The notes: generated by a model from the letters alone, not told the origin. 64,000 bases of DNA from Palsa-870 sp039935415 (GCA_039935415.1 JBDTKH010000004.1:1-64000), one strand, 5' to 3'; counted from the first letter of the stretch, positions 33,994 to 41,779 are shown. Program-made: numbers and translations.

Positions 33994-34392
33994 ATGTCCC
34001 AGATGCCACCCCCGCCTCCGTCGCAGCCGGCCCCGATGGGCGGGATGCCAAGCGCTGCGGGAAGCAACAAGAAGACCTACACCATCCTCGCCTACGTCCT
34101 TGGTTGGATCGGCGGATTGATCTTCCTTTTTGTCGGCAAGGACGACCCCGACGTCAAATGGAACGCCGCCAACTCATTGGTGGTGTTCGGCGGACTGAGC
34201 GTCCTGATCCTCATCCTGAGCTTCATCCCGGTCGTACAACTCCTCGGGCTGGTGCTCTGGCTCGTCGGCTTTGTGTACTGGGTCATCTTCTTGGTCCAGT
34301 CGTTGCAGGGTACCGGCCAGCGCATCCCCGCTCCGGGGATCGCCAGCTTCATCAACCCGTACGTCGACCAGCTGGCGAACTCGGTCAAGTAA
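33994..34392 (+). CDS. DUF4870-like small membrane protein
   Basis: 132 residues. Pro-rich N-terminus (SQMPPPPPSQPAPMGGMP), then three membrane segments (ILAYVLGWIGGLIFLFVG; LVVFGGLSVLILILSFIPVV; LGLVLWLVGFVYWVIFLVQ) with the family's KWNAANSLV between the first two, and a tail NPYVDQLANSVK. DUF4870/Tic20-like proteins are of unknown function. The strong ribosome-binding site and clean terminator suggest high expression. The longer frame from 33820 is rejected. Confidence 0.85.
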   Translation: MSQMPPPPPSQPAPMGGMPSAAGSNKKTYTILAYVLGWIGGLIFLFVGKDDPDVKWNAANSLVVFGGLSVLILILSFIPVVQLLGLVLWLVGFVYWVIFLVQSLQGTGQRIPAPGIASFINPYVDQLANSVK

Positions 34393-34407
34393 GCCGCGCC
34401 ACAGTGA

Positions 34408-34441
34408 GGCCCCGCTTCGGCGGGGCCTTTTTCTTTCTTTT
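34408..34441 (+). terminator. Rho-independent terminator of the DUF4870 gene
   Basis: GGCCCCGC-ttcg-GCGGGGCC (34408-34427) followed by TTTTTCTTTCTTTT. The clearest intrinsic terminator in the window. Its A/T tail touches the stop codon of the convergent coiled-coil gene. Confidence 0.92.
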
Positions 34442-34721
34442 AGGGGTTTGCCAACTGCTCCAGCGCTCGCTCCACGCCGAGGCGAAGCTCCTCGCGCTCC
34501 TCCCGCAAGAGGCCCACGTCCGCGCGCACCGACGCAAGCTGATACCTGAGGCGCTCGATCTCGGCCTGCAGCTCGCGAAGCCTGGGGTCGGGCCCGCCGG
34601 CATTGGTCTGTGCGTCGGCAAGGTCCAGCCGCAGGCGTTCGATTGTGACTTTCAGCTCGCGGCGCTCTGCGAGCAGCTCCTGGACGAGCGACTCAGACGG
34701 CTTGGTCGGCTCTTTCGACAT
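34440..34721 (-). CDS. Short coiled-coil protein, function unknown
   Basis: 93 residues from ATG 34721. Almost entirely heptad-like (LLAERRELKVTIERLRLDLA; RELQAEIERLRYQLASVR; LREEREELRLGVERALEQL). No membrane segment. It overlaps the end of the upstream gene by 29 nt. Could be a scaffold or division-related protein, but nothing beyond the coiled coil supports that. Confidence 0.65.
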   Translation of the reverse strand: MSKEPTKPSESLVQELLAERRELKVTIERLRLDLADAQTNAGGPDPRLRELQAEIERLRYQLASVRADVGLLREEREELRLGVERALEQLANP

Positions 34722-34989
34722 AGCGGCACAGACCCGGCTGGAACTCGCGCAGCCGCAGGTGCTCCATCTCCCCACGCAGGAAACGAGCTTTCACCGCGAG
34801 GCCCCTGATGCCTTTCAACGTTTCGTACGGGAAGCGGTAGAGCTTGCCCGAGTCGACGAGCAGGCACACCTCGAGCTTCTCTCCTTCCTTTTCGATCACG
34901 TGCTTGTAGCACGGCACCGTCCGCCGCGCGATCTCCATCTTCTTGAAACCGCCGACCCGCCCGGTCAGCACTTCCATCGGGCTCCGCAT
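34693..34989 (-). CDS. Hypothetical protein, function unknown
   Basis: 98 residues. Beta-rich centre (VIEKEGEKLEVCLLVDSGKL, FPYETLKGIRGLAVKARF) and a Cys near each end. ATG 34989 is 7 nt from TAGCAT (35002-34997), which overlaps the stop codon of the radical SAM gene, so it probably has its own leaderless promoter. No family recognised. Confidence 0.55.
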   Translation of the reverse strand: MRSPMEVLTGRVGGFKKMEIARRTVPCYKHVIEKEGEKLEVCLLVDSGKLYRFPYETLKGIRGLAVKARFLRGEMEHLRLREFQPGLCRYVERADQAV

Positions 34990-34999
34990 GTGCGAAATG

Positions 35000-35920
35000 C
35001 TAGTTGAGTAGGGCGAGCTGCTCGGGCTCCGGCGGCGGTTTGAGGATTACGCGGCGTCGGTCCGAGATGCCATGCACCGAGCGCAGCCTGCCGACCTGTT
35101 TCAAAGTCGACTCGCCGTAAGCCGGCGGGAGGTAGGCCCGCGCGCGGTAGGCCTGCTCGTAACGCGGCACGAGCTCCGGCCAGTGCGTGCCGAGAACGGA
35201 CATGAAGTGCTCTCGCGTCCCGTCGCGCAAGTGCAGCATTCCCGCCCACAGGCCCGTTGCGCCCGCGCCGCGCGCGGCCTTGACCACGGCTTCGAGCCGG
35301 TCGGGGCGGTCGGAAAGGCCGGGCAGGATTGGCGCCATGCCGACGCCGACGTCGATGCCGGCCGCGACCAGCTTCTCGATCGCCCGCAAGCGCTGCTTTG
35401 GGTGCGCGGTGCCGGGTTCCGTGCGGCGCCAGACCTCGTCGTCGACTGTCGGGATGCTGAACGTGATGTGGAGTCTGGCGCGACGCGCGAGCTCGGTGAG
35501 GACGTCGATGTCGCGGACGATCATTGGGCCGCGGGTGATCATGCCGGTGGGGTTGGAGAAGCTTCGGAGCACTTCGAGGCAATGGCGAGTGAGACGAAAG
35601 CGGCCCTCAGCGGGCTGGTAAGGGTCGGTGGCGGCGCCGATGACGACGGTCTCCTTGCGCCACGTCCTCCGAGAGAGCTCGCTGCGCAGGACACGGGCGA
35701 CGTTGGTCTTGACCCGGATGGTGCGCCCGTAGCGGTCGTCGGCGGGCCGGTCCGCGCGCAGCTCATAAGCCCGGACGTAGCAGAAGGCGCAACGGTGCTC
35801 GCATCCGGTGTAGGGGTTGAGCGACCAGTTGAAGCCCATGCCCTTCACCGGGTTCAGCGCTGACTTGCACTCGACCTCGAGGTACTGGACGTCGGTGAGA
35901 CGGGGCTCGGGCGACTCCAT
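35000..35920 (-). CDS. Radical SAM protein (Rv2578c/SplB-like)
   Basis: 306 residues from ATG 35920. Cluster motif CEHRCAFC (Cys40, 44, 47) after GMGFNWSLNPYTG, then VVIGAATDPYQPAEG and VGVGMAPILPGLSDRP, the signature of the COG1533 spore-photoproduct-lyase-like family found in actinobacteria as Rv2578c. Substrate unknown; DNA-repair ideas rest only on distant SplB similarity and the nearby nth. Confidence 0.88.
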   Translation of the reverse strand: MESPEPRLTDVQYLEVECKSALNPVKGMGFNWSLNPYTGCEHRCAFCYVRAYELRADRPADDRYGRTIRVKTNVARVLRSELSRRTWRKETVVIGAATDPYQPAEGRFRLTRHCLEVLRSFSNPTGMITRGPMIVRDIDVLTELARRARLHITFSIPTVDDEVWRRTEPGTAHPKQRLRAIEKLVAAGIDVGVGMAPILPGLSDRPDRLEAVVKAARGAGATGLWAGMLHLRDGTREHFMSVLGTHWPELVPRYEQAYRARAYLPPAYGESTLKQVGRLRSVHGISDRRRVILKPPPEPEQLALLN

Positions 35921-35955
35921 CCCAGCATGGTAGAACAGTTGTTCGGCCTTAACAA
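35921..35955 (-). promoter_or_regulatory. Leaderless promoter of the radical SAM gene
   Basis: Minus strand TTGTTA (35955-35950), 17-nt spacer, TACCAT (35932-35927), then 6 nt to ATG 35920. One of the few leaderless promoters here with a recognisable -35. Confidence 0.7.
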
Positions 35956-36034
35956 GCTGGGCGTTATGTGGCGCAGTCGATCTGAGATTGACTGGACGCT
36001 GGCGTGCCGGTGGGGGCAATCTGGAAGGGCCGTT

Positions 36035-36739
36035 TTAAGCGCTTCTGGCTGGCCGTCTCCCCGATTTCGAGACGGGTTTGCGGCTGCGCTTCGGCAGCGT
36101 GCAGGACGACGGGCAGAAGTCGTTGAGGACGCACTCCTCGCAGCGTGGCCGGCGGGCGATGCACACCCGGCGGCCGTGGAGGATCAGACGCAGCGACATG
36201 CCCGTCCACTCCTCCTTCGGGACCATACGGCAGACCTGGTACTCGATCTTTACCGGGTCGCGGGCCTTCACCAGGCCCAGCAGATTGGTCAATCGCGTCA
36301 CGTGCGTGTCCACCGCGAAACCGGGCACGTTGAAACCGACGCCGAGGATCACATTCGCGGTCTTGCGGCCGATGCCCGGCACCTTGACGAGGTCATCCAT
36401 CGTGGACGGCACCACCCCGCCGAACTCCTGGACGATCTTCCGGCTCGCGGCGATGATCCTCTGCGTCTTGAGCCTGAAGAATCCCGTCGGTTTGATCAGC
36501 CTTTCGACCACAGCCGGATCCGCGGAGGCGAGGTCGCCCGGCGTCGGGAAATGCTTGAACAGCTCGGGCGTGACCAGGTTCACCGAGCGATCGGTCGTCT
36601 GCGCGGACAGGATCGTCGCGATGAGGAGCTCGAAGGGATCGCGGTGCTCGAGCTCGGTAACCGCCGAGTACAGGTCGCGCAGGCGCTCGTAAGTCAGCTG
36701 GGCCCGCTTGCGCGCCCCGCGTGGTGGCGGGGGCGTCAT
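36035..36739 (-). CDS. nth: Endonuclease III
   Basis: 234 residues from ATG 36739. HhH-GPD glycosylase: helix-hairpin-helix VPGIGRKTANVILG with the catalytic Lys, FAVDTHVTRL with the catalytic Asp, and the 4Fe-4S loop CIARRPRCEECVLNDFC (Cys-X6-Cys-X2-Cys-X5-Cys). Removes oxidised pyrimidines and nicks abasic sites. The TTG at 36763 is an alternative. Follows the YqeY gene by 13 nt (same operon). A basic C-terminal tail is longer than in E. coli. Confidence 0.93.
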   Translation of the reverse strand: MTPPPPRGARKRAQLTYERLRDLYSAVTELEHRDPFELLIATILSAQTTDRSVNLVTPELFKHFPTPGDLASADPAVVERLIKPTGFFRLKTQRIIAASRKIVQEFGGVVPSTMDDLVKVPGIGRKTANVILGVGFNVPGFAVDTHVTRLTNLLGLVKARDPVKIEYQVCRMVPKEEWTGMSLRLILHGRRVCIARRPRCEECVLNDFCPSSCTLPKRSRKPVSKSGRRPARSA

Positions 36740-36752
36740 CAGCGACTTGCGG

Positions 36753-37205
36753 CTAGGAGCCAAGCAGCTTGCGCGCGGCAGCCGCGACCTGCGAGCCTTC
36801 CGCCCTACCCGCGAGCCGCGCCGTCGCGGTCTTCATGACGGCCCCGAACCCCTTCGGTCCTTCCGGCTTCACCTCCGCGATCACCGCTGCTACCTCGGCC
36901 TCCACGTCCTGCTGGCTCATCGTTGCAGGCAGGTAGGCCTTGAGCACCGTCATCTCGGCTTCCTCACGCCGCGCGGTTTCATCGCGGCCCGCTTTGCGAT
37001 AAACGTCGATCGCCTCCTCTCTCCGCTTGACCTCTTTGCGCGCCATCCGAATGACGAGCTCGTCGTCGATCGTTCCATCGGCCGCGCCGTCCTTGCTCGC
37101 CTTGACAATCTCGCTCTTCAGGAGCGACAGCGTGCTCAGGACAAGATCGTCGCGCCGCTTGCGCGATTCGACGAGCTCCGATTGAATACGGTCGTAGAGC
37201 GCCAC
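36753..37205 (-). CDS. GatB/YqeY domain protein
   Basis: 150 residues from GTG 37205. Full-length YqeY: LYDRIQSELVESRKRRDDLV, RMARKEVKRREEAIDVYRKA, AYLPATMSQQDVEAEVAAVI, GKxMG-type ending GFGAVMKTATARLAG. It resembles the C-terminal tRNA-binding domain of GatB; the free-standing form has no settled function. GTG 37220 is an alternative. GACAAT lies 7 nt before GTG 37205. Confidence 0.85.
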   Translation of the reverse strand: MALYDRIQSELVESRKRRDDLVLSTLSLLKSEIVKASKDGAADGTIDDELVIRMARKEVKRREEAIDVYRKAGRDETARREEAEMTVLKAYLPATMSQQDVEAEVAAVIAEVKPEGPKGFGAVMKTATARLAGRAEGSQVAAAARKLLGS

Positions 37206-37261
37206 CGCGGCGATTGTCACACATGCACCGATCGCCGACCGATCCCCGATAATCGGCCCCT

Positions 37262-38092
37262 ATGGTCCCGATCATCGTCGGAGCGGCCGTCTCTCTGATC
37301 GGCATCCTCGCGGTCGTGTTCGTGATGCGCCGAAAGTCGGTTGAAAAGCGGTCGATGTACTCGTCACGGCGCTCGCAGATCGAGCACAAGGTCCGGGCCG
37401 CTCGCCAGCGCACCCTTACGCCTCACGGGCGAGCCGACGCGTCGGTCGCGCCCCTCGCCCCGCTCGCGCCGCCTCAAGGAGCGGCGCCTACTGCAACCTG
37501 GGGGCCACCGGCAAGCGCACCGCAGGCGACGTATGAGCCGTCCGCCTACGAGCCGCCACCGGCCGCCGCCCCACAGATGGACGTCCAGGCACCCCAGGCT
37601 CCGGTGGCGTCCGCATGGGACGTCGGGCCGACCGCGCCTGCGCCCCAGTACACGGGGCCGGAGTCAGTGCCCGGCCAGTACGAGGTCGCCGCGCCTGCGG
37701 CCCCGCCCCCATCCGCGCCTCCTTTCGACCCGGCCCCGAACGAGCCCGTGTGGACACCTGGTCCGGCCCAGCCGGCGGCTCCCGTCGAGCCTGCCCCCAC
37801 CCAGGCCGCCTCGACCGCCGCGTCAGGCGCCTCATGGTCTGTCGTGTCGGAAGCAAAGGAATCTGCGGAAACGACCGAGGATAAGCCCAAGAAGAAGGGA
37901 AAGCAGGCGGCAGCGTCCGGCTCGGCCTGGCAGCTAGCGTCGGGCAACGCGCCTGGCCTGGAAGCGGAGGAAGACATCGTCAAAGCTCCCAGTCCTATCG
38001 TCGCGATCGCGCAGTACGCCGTGCTCGTGGTCGGCCTGATCATGGTGCTCATCGGCGTCTTCGTCATGATCGCCAACTCGCACGTCACGTAA
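37262..38092 (+). CDS. Membrane-anchored Pro/Ala-rich protein, function unknown
   Basis: 276 residues. N-terminal membrane helix (IIVGAAVSLIGILAVVFVM), a basic stretch, a low-complexity Pro/Ala/Gln linker of about 150 residues with repeated YEP/APQ/PAP patterns, a Lys-rich patch, and a C-terminal membrane helix (YAVLVVGLIMVLIGVFVMI). Two anchors with a flexible middle suggest a cytoplasmic loop tether. ATG is 8 nt from GATAAT (leaderless). No family recognised. Confidence 0.7.
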   Translation: MVPIIVGAAVSLIGILAVVFVMRRKSVEKRSMYSSRRSQIEHKVRAARQRTLTPHGRADASVAPLAPLAPPQGAAPTATWGPPASAPQATYEPSAYEPPPAAAPQMDVQAPQAPVASAWDVGPTAPAPQYTGPESVPGQYEVAAPAAPPPSAPPFDPAPNEPVWTPGPAQPAAPVEPAPTQAASTAASGASWSVVSEAKESAETTEDKPKKKGKQAAASGSAWQLASGNAPGLEAEEDIVKAPSPIVAIAQYAVLVVGLIMVLIGVFVMIANSHVT

Positions 38093-38993
38093 AGCTCTCT
38101 AGGATCTTTTTCGCCAGGCTCGAGCCGCCATCGTTCATCACGGTGTCGCACACCAGCGTCCGGTAGCCGAGCTCGTCGATTCGCGGAGCAAGCTCGCGAT
38201 CACGCTCGTCCAGCACGAAACCGGAGGCAAGGTCGCGATACAGGCCCGCCACCGCAACCGGACTTGGCTCCGGCCCGACGGCTCGCATCATCTCGATCGT
38301 CGGGCCCTTCAGCGCGATGCCGCCGACGATGGGAGTGATCGCCACCGTTCGCTCGCGCCGCATCCGGGAACCGAGCACTTCGATGATGGGAGCGATCGAG
38401 ATCAGCGGATTCGAAGGACCGATGATGACGATGTCGGCCTCTTCCAGGGCGGTGATCGCCTCAGGGCTCGGCCGCGCGGATTCGATGCCGGCAAGCTCGA
38501 TCGCGCGAAGACCCGGCGTGAGCCGCTCGCGTACGAAGTACTCCTGGAACGAGAACACTCCGCGATCGGTGACGAAACGCGTGCGCACCTGGTCATCGGT
38601 CATCGGGAGCACTCGCGAATCGATGCCAAAGCGCGCGCAGAGCCCGAGGGCGGCCTCGGTGAGGGTGGCTCCCCGCCGCAGCATGTCGGCGCGCATGATG
38701 TGCGTCCCGAAGTCCTTGTCGCCGATCTGGAACCAGGCAGGCTCGCCCGCGCGCGCCAGCGCTTCAAGGACGTGAAACGAGTCGTCCTTCATCCCGTAGC
38801 CGGCCTTTTCGTTGAAGACGCCGGCGAGGCGGTAGATCACGGCATCCACGTCAGGCGAGACGAGCAGGCCCCAGAACTCATCGTCGTCGGCGGTGTTCGC
38901 GATCACGGTCAGGTATCCCGGCGGCACGAGGTGCCTGATCGCGGAGGCGAGCTTGGCGCCGCCGGTGCCCCCGGCCAGCACGACGGCCTTCAG
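38085..38993 (-). CDS. cofD: 2-phospho-L-lactate transferase (F420 biosynthesis)
   Basis: 302 residues if started at CTG 38993, which overlaps the cofE stop as CTGA and restores the family's first strand (KAVVLAGGTGGAKLA); the first standard codon, GTG 38981, would cut into it. Other motifs: NTADDDEFWGL, YGMKDDSFHVLE, GDKDFGTH, IIGPSNPLISI. Transfers the phospholactyl/phosphoenolpyruvyl group to FO to make F420-0 or dehydro-F420-0. Last gene of the fgd-cofC-cofE-cofD operon. Confidence 0.92.
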   Translation of the reverse strand: MKAVVLAGGTGGAKLASAIRHLVPPGYLTVIANTADDDEFWGLLVSPDVDAVIYRLAGVFNEKAGYGMKDDSFHVLEALARAGEPAWFQIGDKDFGTHIMRADMLRRGATLTEAALGLCARFGIDSRVLPMTDDQVRTRFVTDRGVFSFQEYFVRERLTPGLRAIELAGIESARPSPEAITALEEADIVIIGPSNPLISIAPIIEVLGSRMRRERTVAITPIVGGIALKGPTIEMMRAVGPEPSPVAVAGLYRDLASGFVLDERDRELAPRIDELGYRTLVCDTVMNDGGSSLAKKILESFT

Positions 38994-39727
38994 CGGAAGA
39001 GATCCTCGGCAGCCGGTCGTACCAGGTCGTGTCCGACGCCGCTTCCAGTCAATGTCAGGCCGCGCACGATGACCACCGGCGTGCGGTTCGTCTTGCCCAT
39101 CACCAGGCCCGCCGCAGCGGCCACGTCATCCGCGATCGCGAGCACCGTCGCCCGCAACGGCTTGGCCTCGTCGTCCAGGCCGCCGCGCAGGTCGACCAGG
39201 GCGGGGAGCCCCGCCACACCGAGCGCGACGTTGACGATGCCCAGCCTCCACGGTCGCCCGAACGTGTCAGAGACGATCACTCCAAAGTCGGCGCCCGTCA
39301 GCTCTCGCAGCCGGCCGCGTAGCTGAGCCGCGCTCGCGTCGGGGTCGACCGGCAGCAGCGTCACGCGGTGCTGGCCTGGAACGTTGGAATGATCGACCCC
39401 GCCGTTGGCGCACACGAAGCCGTGACGCGTCTCGGTGATCAGGGCTCGATGCGATCGCAGCACACGCACGCTCTCATCGAGGATCACCTGGACCATCCGC
39501 GGATCCGGTTCGGCCACCAGCTGTGTCGCGATCCTCCTGGCTTCGTCGCTCGCTTCCACCGCGTTCAGGTCCACGACCCGGCCTTCGGACTTCGACACCA
39601 CCTTCTGAGCCACGACCAGGATGTCGCCCGTCACCAGAGTCGCCCGGGCTGCGATCAGCTCTCCGAGGTCGTCGCCAGGACGGACCTCAGGCAGGCCCTC
39701 GACGCCAATCAGCTCGAGGCGAGTCAC
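38990..39727 (-). CDS. cofE: Coenzyme F420-0:L-glutamate ligase
   Basis: 245 residues. GDILVVAQKVVSKSEGRVV, HGFVCANGGVDHSNV, FGVIVSDTFGRPWRLGIVNV and GKTNRTPVVIVRG are the CofE family blocks. Adds glutamates to F420-0. Unlike actinobacterial FbiB there is no C-terminal nitroreductase-like domain, so reduction of dehydro-F420-0, if used, needs another enzyme. Overlaps cofC by 4 nt. Confidence 0.93.
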   Translation of the reverse strand: MTRLELIGVEGLPEVRPGDDLGELIAARATLVTGDILVVAQKVVSKSEGRVVDLNAVEASDEARRIATQLVAEPDPRMVQVILDESVRVLRSHRALITETRHGFVCANGGVDHSNVPGQHRVTLLPVDPDASAAQLRGRLRELTGADFGVIVSDTFGRPWRLGIVNVALGVAGLPALVDLRGGLDDEAKPLRATVLAIADDVAAAAGLVMGKTNRTPVVIVRGLTLTGSGVGHDLVRPAAEDLFR

Positions 39728-40317
39728 ACCGCACGCCGCGTGCGTGCGAGGTCGTCAGGCTCGTCGAGGTCGAGCGCCATGGCTTCCGATTCATGGATGG
39801 AGAAGTTGACGCCGCGATCCTCCGCTTCGTGGCGGAACCTGGCCAGGGAGTCGGAGCCGAAGTGAAGCTGGATGGCGTCCGGCGGACGTAGATAGAGGGC
39901 GTTTGTTCCACCGCGGCCGACGGCGGCCACAGCCAAGGCGGCCGGCGCCGGGACCCGCGCTCCCGCCACGAGCACGTTATGCACCGCGTCGTTGGTGACG
40001 AGTGGCAGGTCGCTCGAAAGCAGCAGAACAGCCTGAGCGCCTCGTTCGACCGCGAACGCGATGCCGCGCGCAGCGGCCACGTTCTGGCCTTCCTGCCGCG
40101 GCTCGAGCAACGCCTCGACCCCAAGCTCACTGGCGAGCGAAGCGACCTCCTCGCTGCCGGCGACGACAAGTCGGTGATCGCCCGCCGCGGAGGCGCGAAC
40201 CGCGAGCTCTGCGTTGCGGCGTGCCAGGGCACGGCGCGCAGACGGGTCGAGCGCGGGCCCCAACCGCTGCTTGGCGGAATCGAAATCCTTGACCAGCACG
40301 ATGACCCACGTGGACAC
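39724..40317 (-). CDS. cofC: 2-phospho-L-lactate (or PEP) guanylyltransferase
   Basis: 197 residues from GTG 40317. Nucleotidyltransferase fold: VIVLVKDFDSAKQRLGPALD at the start, SSDLPLVTNDAVHNVLV (metal Asp) in the middle, GGTNALYLRPP and FSIHESEAMALDLDEPDDL near the end. Makes the GDP-activated three-carbon donor used by CofD. GTG 40329 is an alternative. Coupled to fgd upstream and cofE downstream. Confidence 0.92.
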   Translation of the reverse strand: MSTWVIVLVKDFDSAKQRLGPALDPSARRALARRNAELAVRASAAGDHRLVVAGSEEVASLASELGVEALLEPRQEGQNVAAARGIAFAVERGAQAVLLLSSDLPLVTNDAVHNVLVAGARVPAPAALAVAAVGRGGTNALYLRPPDAIQLHFGSDSLARFRHEAEDRGVNFSIHESEAMALDLDEPDDLARTRRAV

Positions 40318-40319
40318 CG

Positions 40320-41321
40320 TTAGCCCCACTCCCTTCGAATGCGAGGCAGGATCTGCGAGCCATAGAGCTCGATGAAGCGTCGCTGGTCCTGGCCGGGTGC
40401 GTGGAATACGAGATGGTTGAAACCGAGGTCCAGGTACGGACGCAGCTGCTCAATGTGCTCGTCCGGGTCGTTCGAGACGAGCCAGCGCCGGTGGGCGATG
40501 TCCTCGACTCCGCGGGCGAGTCCCTCCATCTCGCGCGGATCGTCGATCCCGGCCTTGACCTCGGCCGGCAGGGCGAGCGCGGCCCAGATCCTGGTGTCCT
40601 CCATCGCGCGCGAGCGGTCCGAGTCGTACGAAACCTTGACCTCGATCATCTTCTCGAGCGCGCCGGCGTCGCGGCCTGATTCGTTTGCGCCATCGGCGAA
40701 CGACGGGAGCAGCTGCTCGGTGTAGAGCTCCATTCCCTTGCCAGAGGTGCAGATGAGGCCATCGCCCGCCCGCCCGGCGAACTTGGCGACCTGCGGGCCG
40801 CCGGCGCCGACCCAGATCGGAACGGCCTCCTCGGGGCGGTCGTAGATGGCGGCGTTTTTCGTGTGGTAATACTCGCCGTCGAACGTCACCAGCTTTTCGG
40901 TCCACAGCTGCCGGATGAGGCGAACCGCCTCGCGCAGTCGCGCGAAGCGCTCTTTGTTGTCAGGCCAGGGAATGCCGAGCGCGCCCTCGTTCAGGTGCTC
41001 GCCTGTGCCGACGCCCAGGATCACGCGGCCCGGAAACAGGCAGCCCAGCGTGCCAAATGCCTGGGCCACGATCGCCGGGTGATATCGAAAGGTCGGGGTC
41101 ACGACCGATGTGCCGAGGGCGACGCGCTTGGTTCGCTCTCCCGCCGCCCCCAGCCAGGCAAAAGCAAATGGTGCATGGCCGTCGGAATGCCGCCACGGCT
41201 GGAAGTGGTCGCTGACGAACACGCTGTCGAAGGCGCTGGCCTCGGCGGCCACGGCGAAGTCGAGAAGCTCGCGAGGGCCGAACTGCTCTGCCGAAGCCTT
41301 GTAGCCGAGGCGGAGGGACAT
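40320..41321 (-). CDS. fgd: F420-dependent glucose-6-phosphate dehydrogenase
   Basis: 333 residues from ATG 41321. Near-continuous match to mycobacterial Fgd1 by eye: LGYKASAEQFGPRELLDFAV, VSDHFQPWRHSDGHAPFAF, GTSVVTPTFRYHPAIVAQAF, GRAGDGLICTSGKGMELYTE, HLVFHAPGQDQRRFIEL. The phosphate-binding and active-site residues in these blocks (His in DHFQPW, Glu in GVGTGEHLNEG) are kept. Reduces F420 with glucose-6-phosphate, so this operon makes and charges its own cofactor. Start is coupled TGATG to the gene upstream. Confidence 0.93.
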   Translation of the reverse strand: MSLRLGYKASAEQFGPRELLDFAVAAEASAFDSVFVSDHFQPWRHSDGHAPFAFAWLGAAGERTKRVALGTSVVTPTFRYHPAIVAQAFGTLGCLFPGRVILGVGTGEHLNEGALGIPWPDNKERFARLREAVRLIRQLWTEKLVTFDGEYYHTKNAAIYDRPEEAVPIWVGAGGPQVAKFAGRAGDGLICTSGKGMELYTEQLLPSFADGANESGRDAGALEKMIEVKVSYDSDRSRAMEDTRIWAALALPAEVKAGIDDPREMEGLARGVEDIAHRRWLVSNDPDEHIEQLRPYLDLGFNHLVFHAPGQDQRRFIELYGSQILPRIRREWG

Positions 41322-41524
41322 CAGCGCTGCGAGCGGGGTACGCGCTTGAAGTAACGGCCCCAGCTGAAGGCAACCCCACCTACCGCGGCAGCGACGACGA
41401 CCACGCCCAGGGCGATCAGGCTGTGACTGTCCAAGCTCTGGATGGCGCCGGCCGTCAGCATGACGAGCAGACCGACAGCCAGCAGCATCATCACGAGCAA
41501 CACGGCGGCGCGGTGCACTTGCAT
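41321..41524 (-). CDS. Small two-helix membrane protein of the F420 operon
   Basis: 67 residues: AAVLLVMMLLAVGLLVMLTA and LIALGVVVVAAAVGGVAFSW as membrane helices, short basic ends. Its stop overlaps the fgd start and its ATG overlaps the stop of the reading frame upstream (both TGATG), which argues for real coupled genes. No family recognised. Confidence 0.6.
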   Translation of the reverse strand: MQVHRAAVLLVMMLLAVGLLVMLTAGAIQSLDSHSLIALGVVVVAAAVGGVAFSWGRYFKRVPRSQR

Positions 41525-41760
41525 CAGTGCTCTGCCCGGGGATTAGCTCGCCAAGACGCGGCCTTGGGGGCCGGAGCCAAGGAGCCGACGAGCACGCGAG
41601 GGAGCGCATCGCGTAGATGCGCGACCGAGCGCGCGCAGAGGGCGACGCTGGCTTCAGCGCCCTTCCCGGGGTCCCGGCGGAATCGAAAGATTCCGTGGGG
41701 TGGGACGGCGCCGGGCCGACTAGGCCGATGGATTGGTGAGCGTTTCCCCGGGCTGAGCAC
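41524..41760 (-). CDS. Possible leaderless 78-residue ORF at the head of the F420 operon
   Basis: GTG 41760 is 6 nt below TAAGCT (41772-41767), and the stop overlaps the next ATG as TGATG, the layout of a genuine first gene. The product is basic and Pro/Ala/Arg-rich (RFRRDPGKGAEASVALCA; VLVGSLAPAPKAASWRAN) without an evident fold. The same DNA is also self-complementary end to end, so the frame may be a by-product of a structured RNA. Treated as uncertain. Confidence 0.3.
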   Translation of the reverse strand: MLSPGKRSPIHRPSRPGAVPPHGIFRFRRDPGKGAEASVALCARSVAHLRDALPRVLVGSLAPAPKAASWRANPRAEH

Positions 41761-41761
41761 T
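41526..41761 (+). ncRNA. Candidate 236-nt structured RNA or inverted-repeat element
   Basis: The ends pair as a 17-bp helix with one mismatch (AGTGCTCTGCCCGGGGA at 41526-41542 with 41745-41761). Inside is a second helix, GCTCGCCAA (41546-41554) with TTGGTGAGC (41733-41741), complete only on the plus strand because it uses a G-U pair. Local hairpins: CCTTGG/CCAAGG (41562-41582), GCGCATC-gcgta-GATGCGC (41604-41622), AGGGC..GCTG/CAGC.GCCCT (41639-41663), CGGAATC-GAAA-GATTCCG (41678-41695) inside GTCCC/GGGAC. The GNRA loop and G-U pair favour plus-strand RNA. No known class recognised and no clear plus promoter. Confidence 0.4.
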
Positions 41762-41779
41762 TTGGTAGCTTACCGGCGC
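41761..41779. promoter_or_regulatory. Shared -10 TAGCTTA between birA and the F420 operon
   Basis: TAGCTTA (41766-41772): TAGCTT is 8 nt from birA GTG 41780 on plus; TAAGCT is 6 nt from GTG 41760 on minus. The same symmetrical layout as at 23016-23034. Confidence 0.55.

Noticed and set aside
41526..41761. Known RNA classes (RNase P, tmRNA, SRP, cobalamin or SAM riboswitch) for the structured element
   Set aside because: None of their conserved cores (for example the RNase P GAGGAAAGTC block or the SRP GGAAGCAG loop) is present on either strand.
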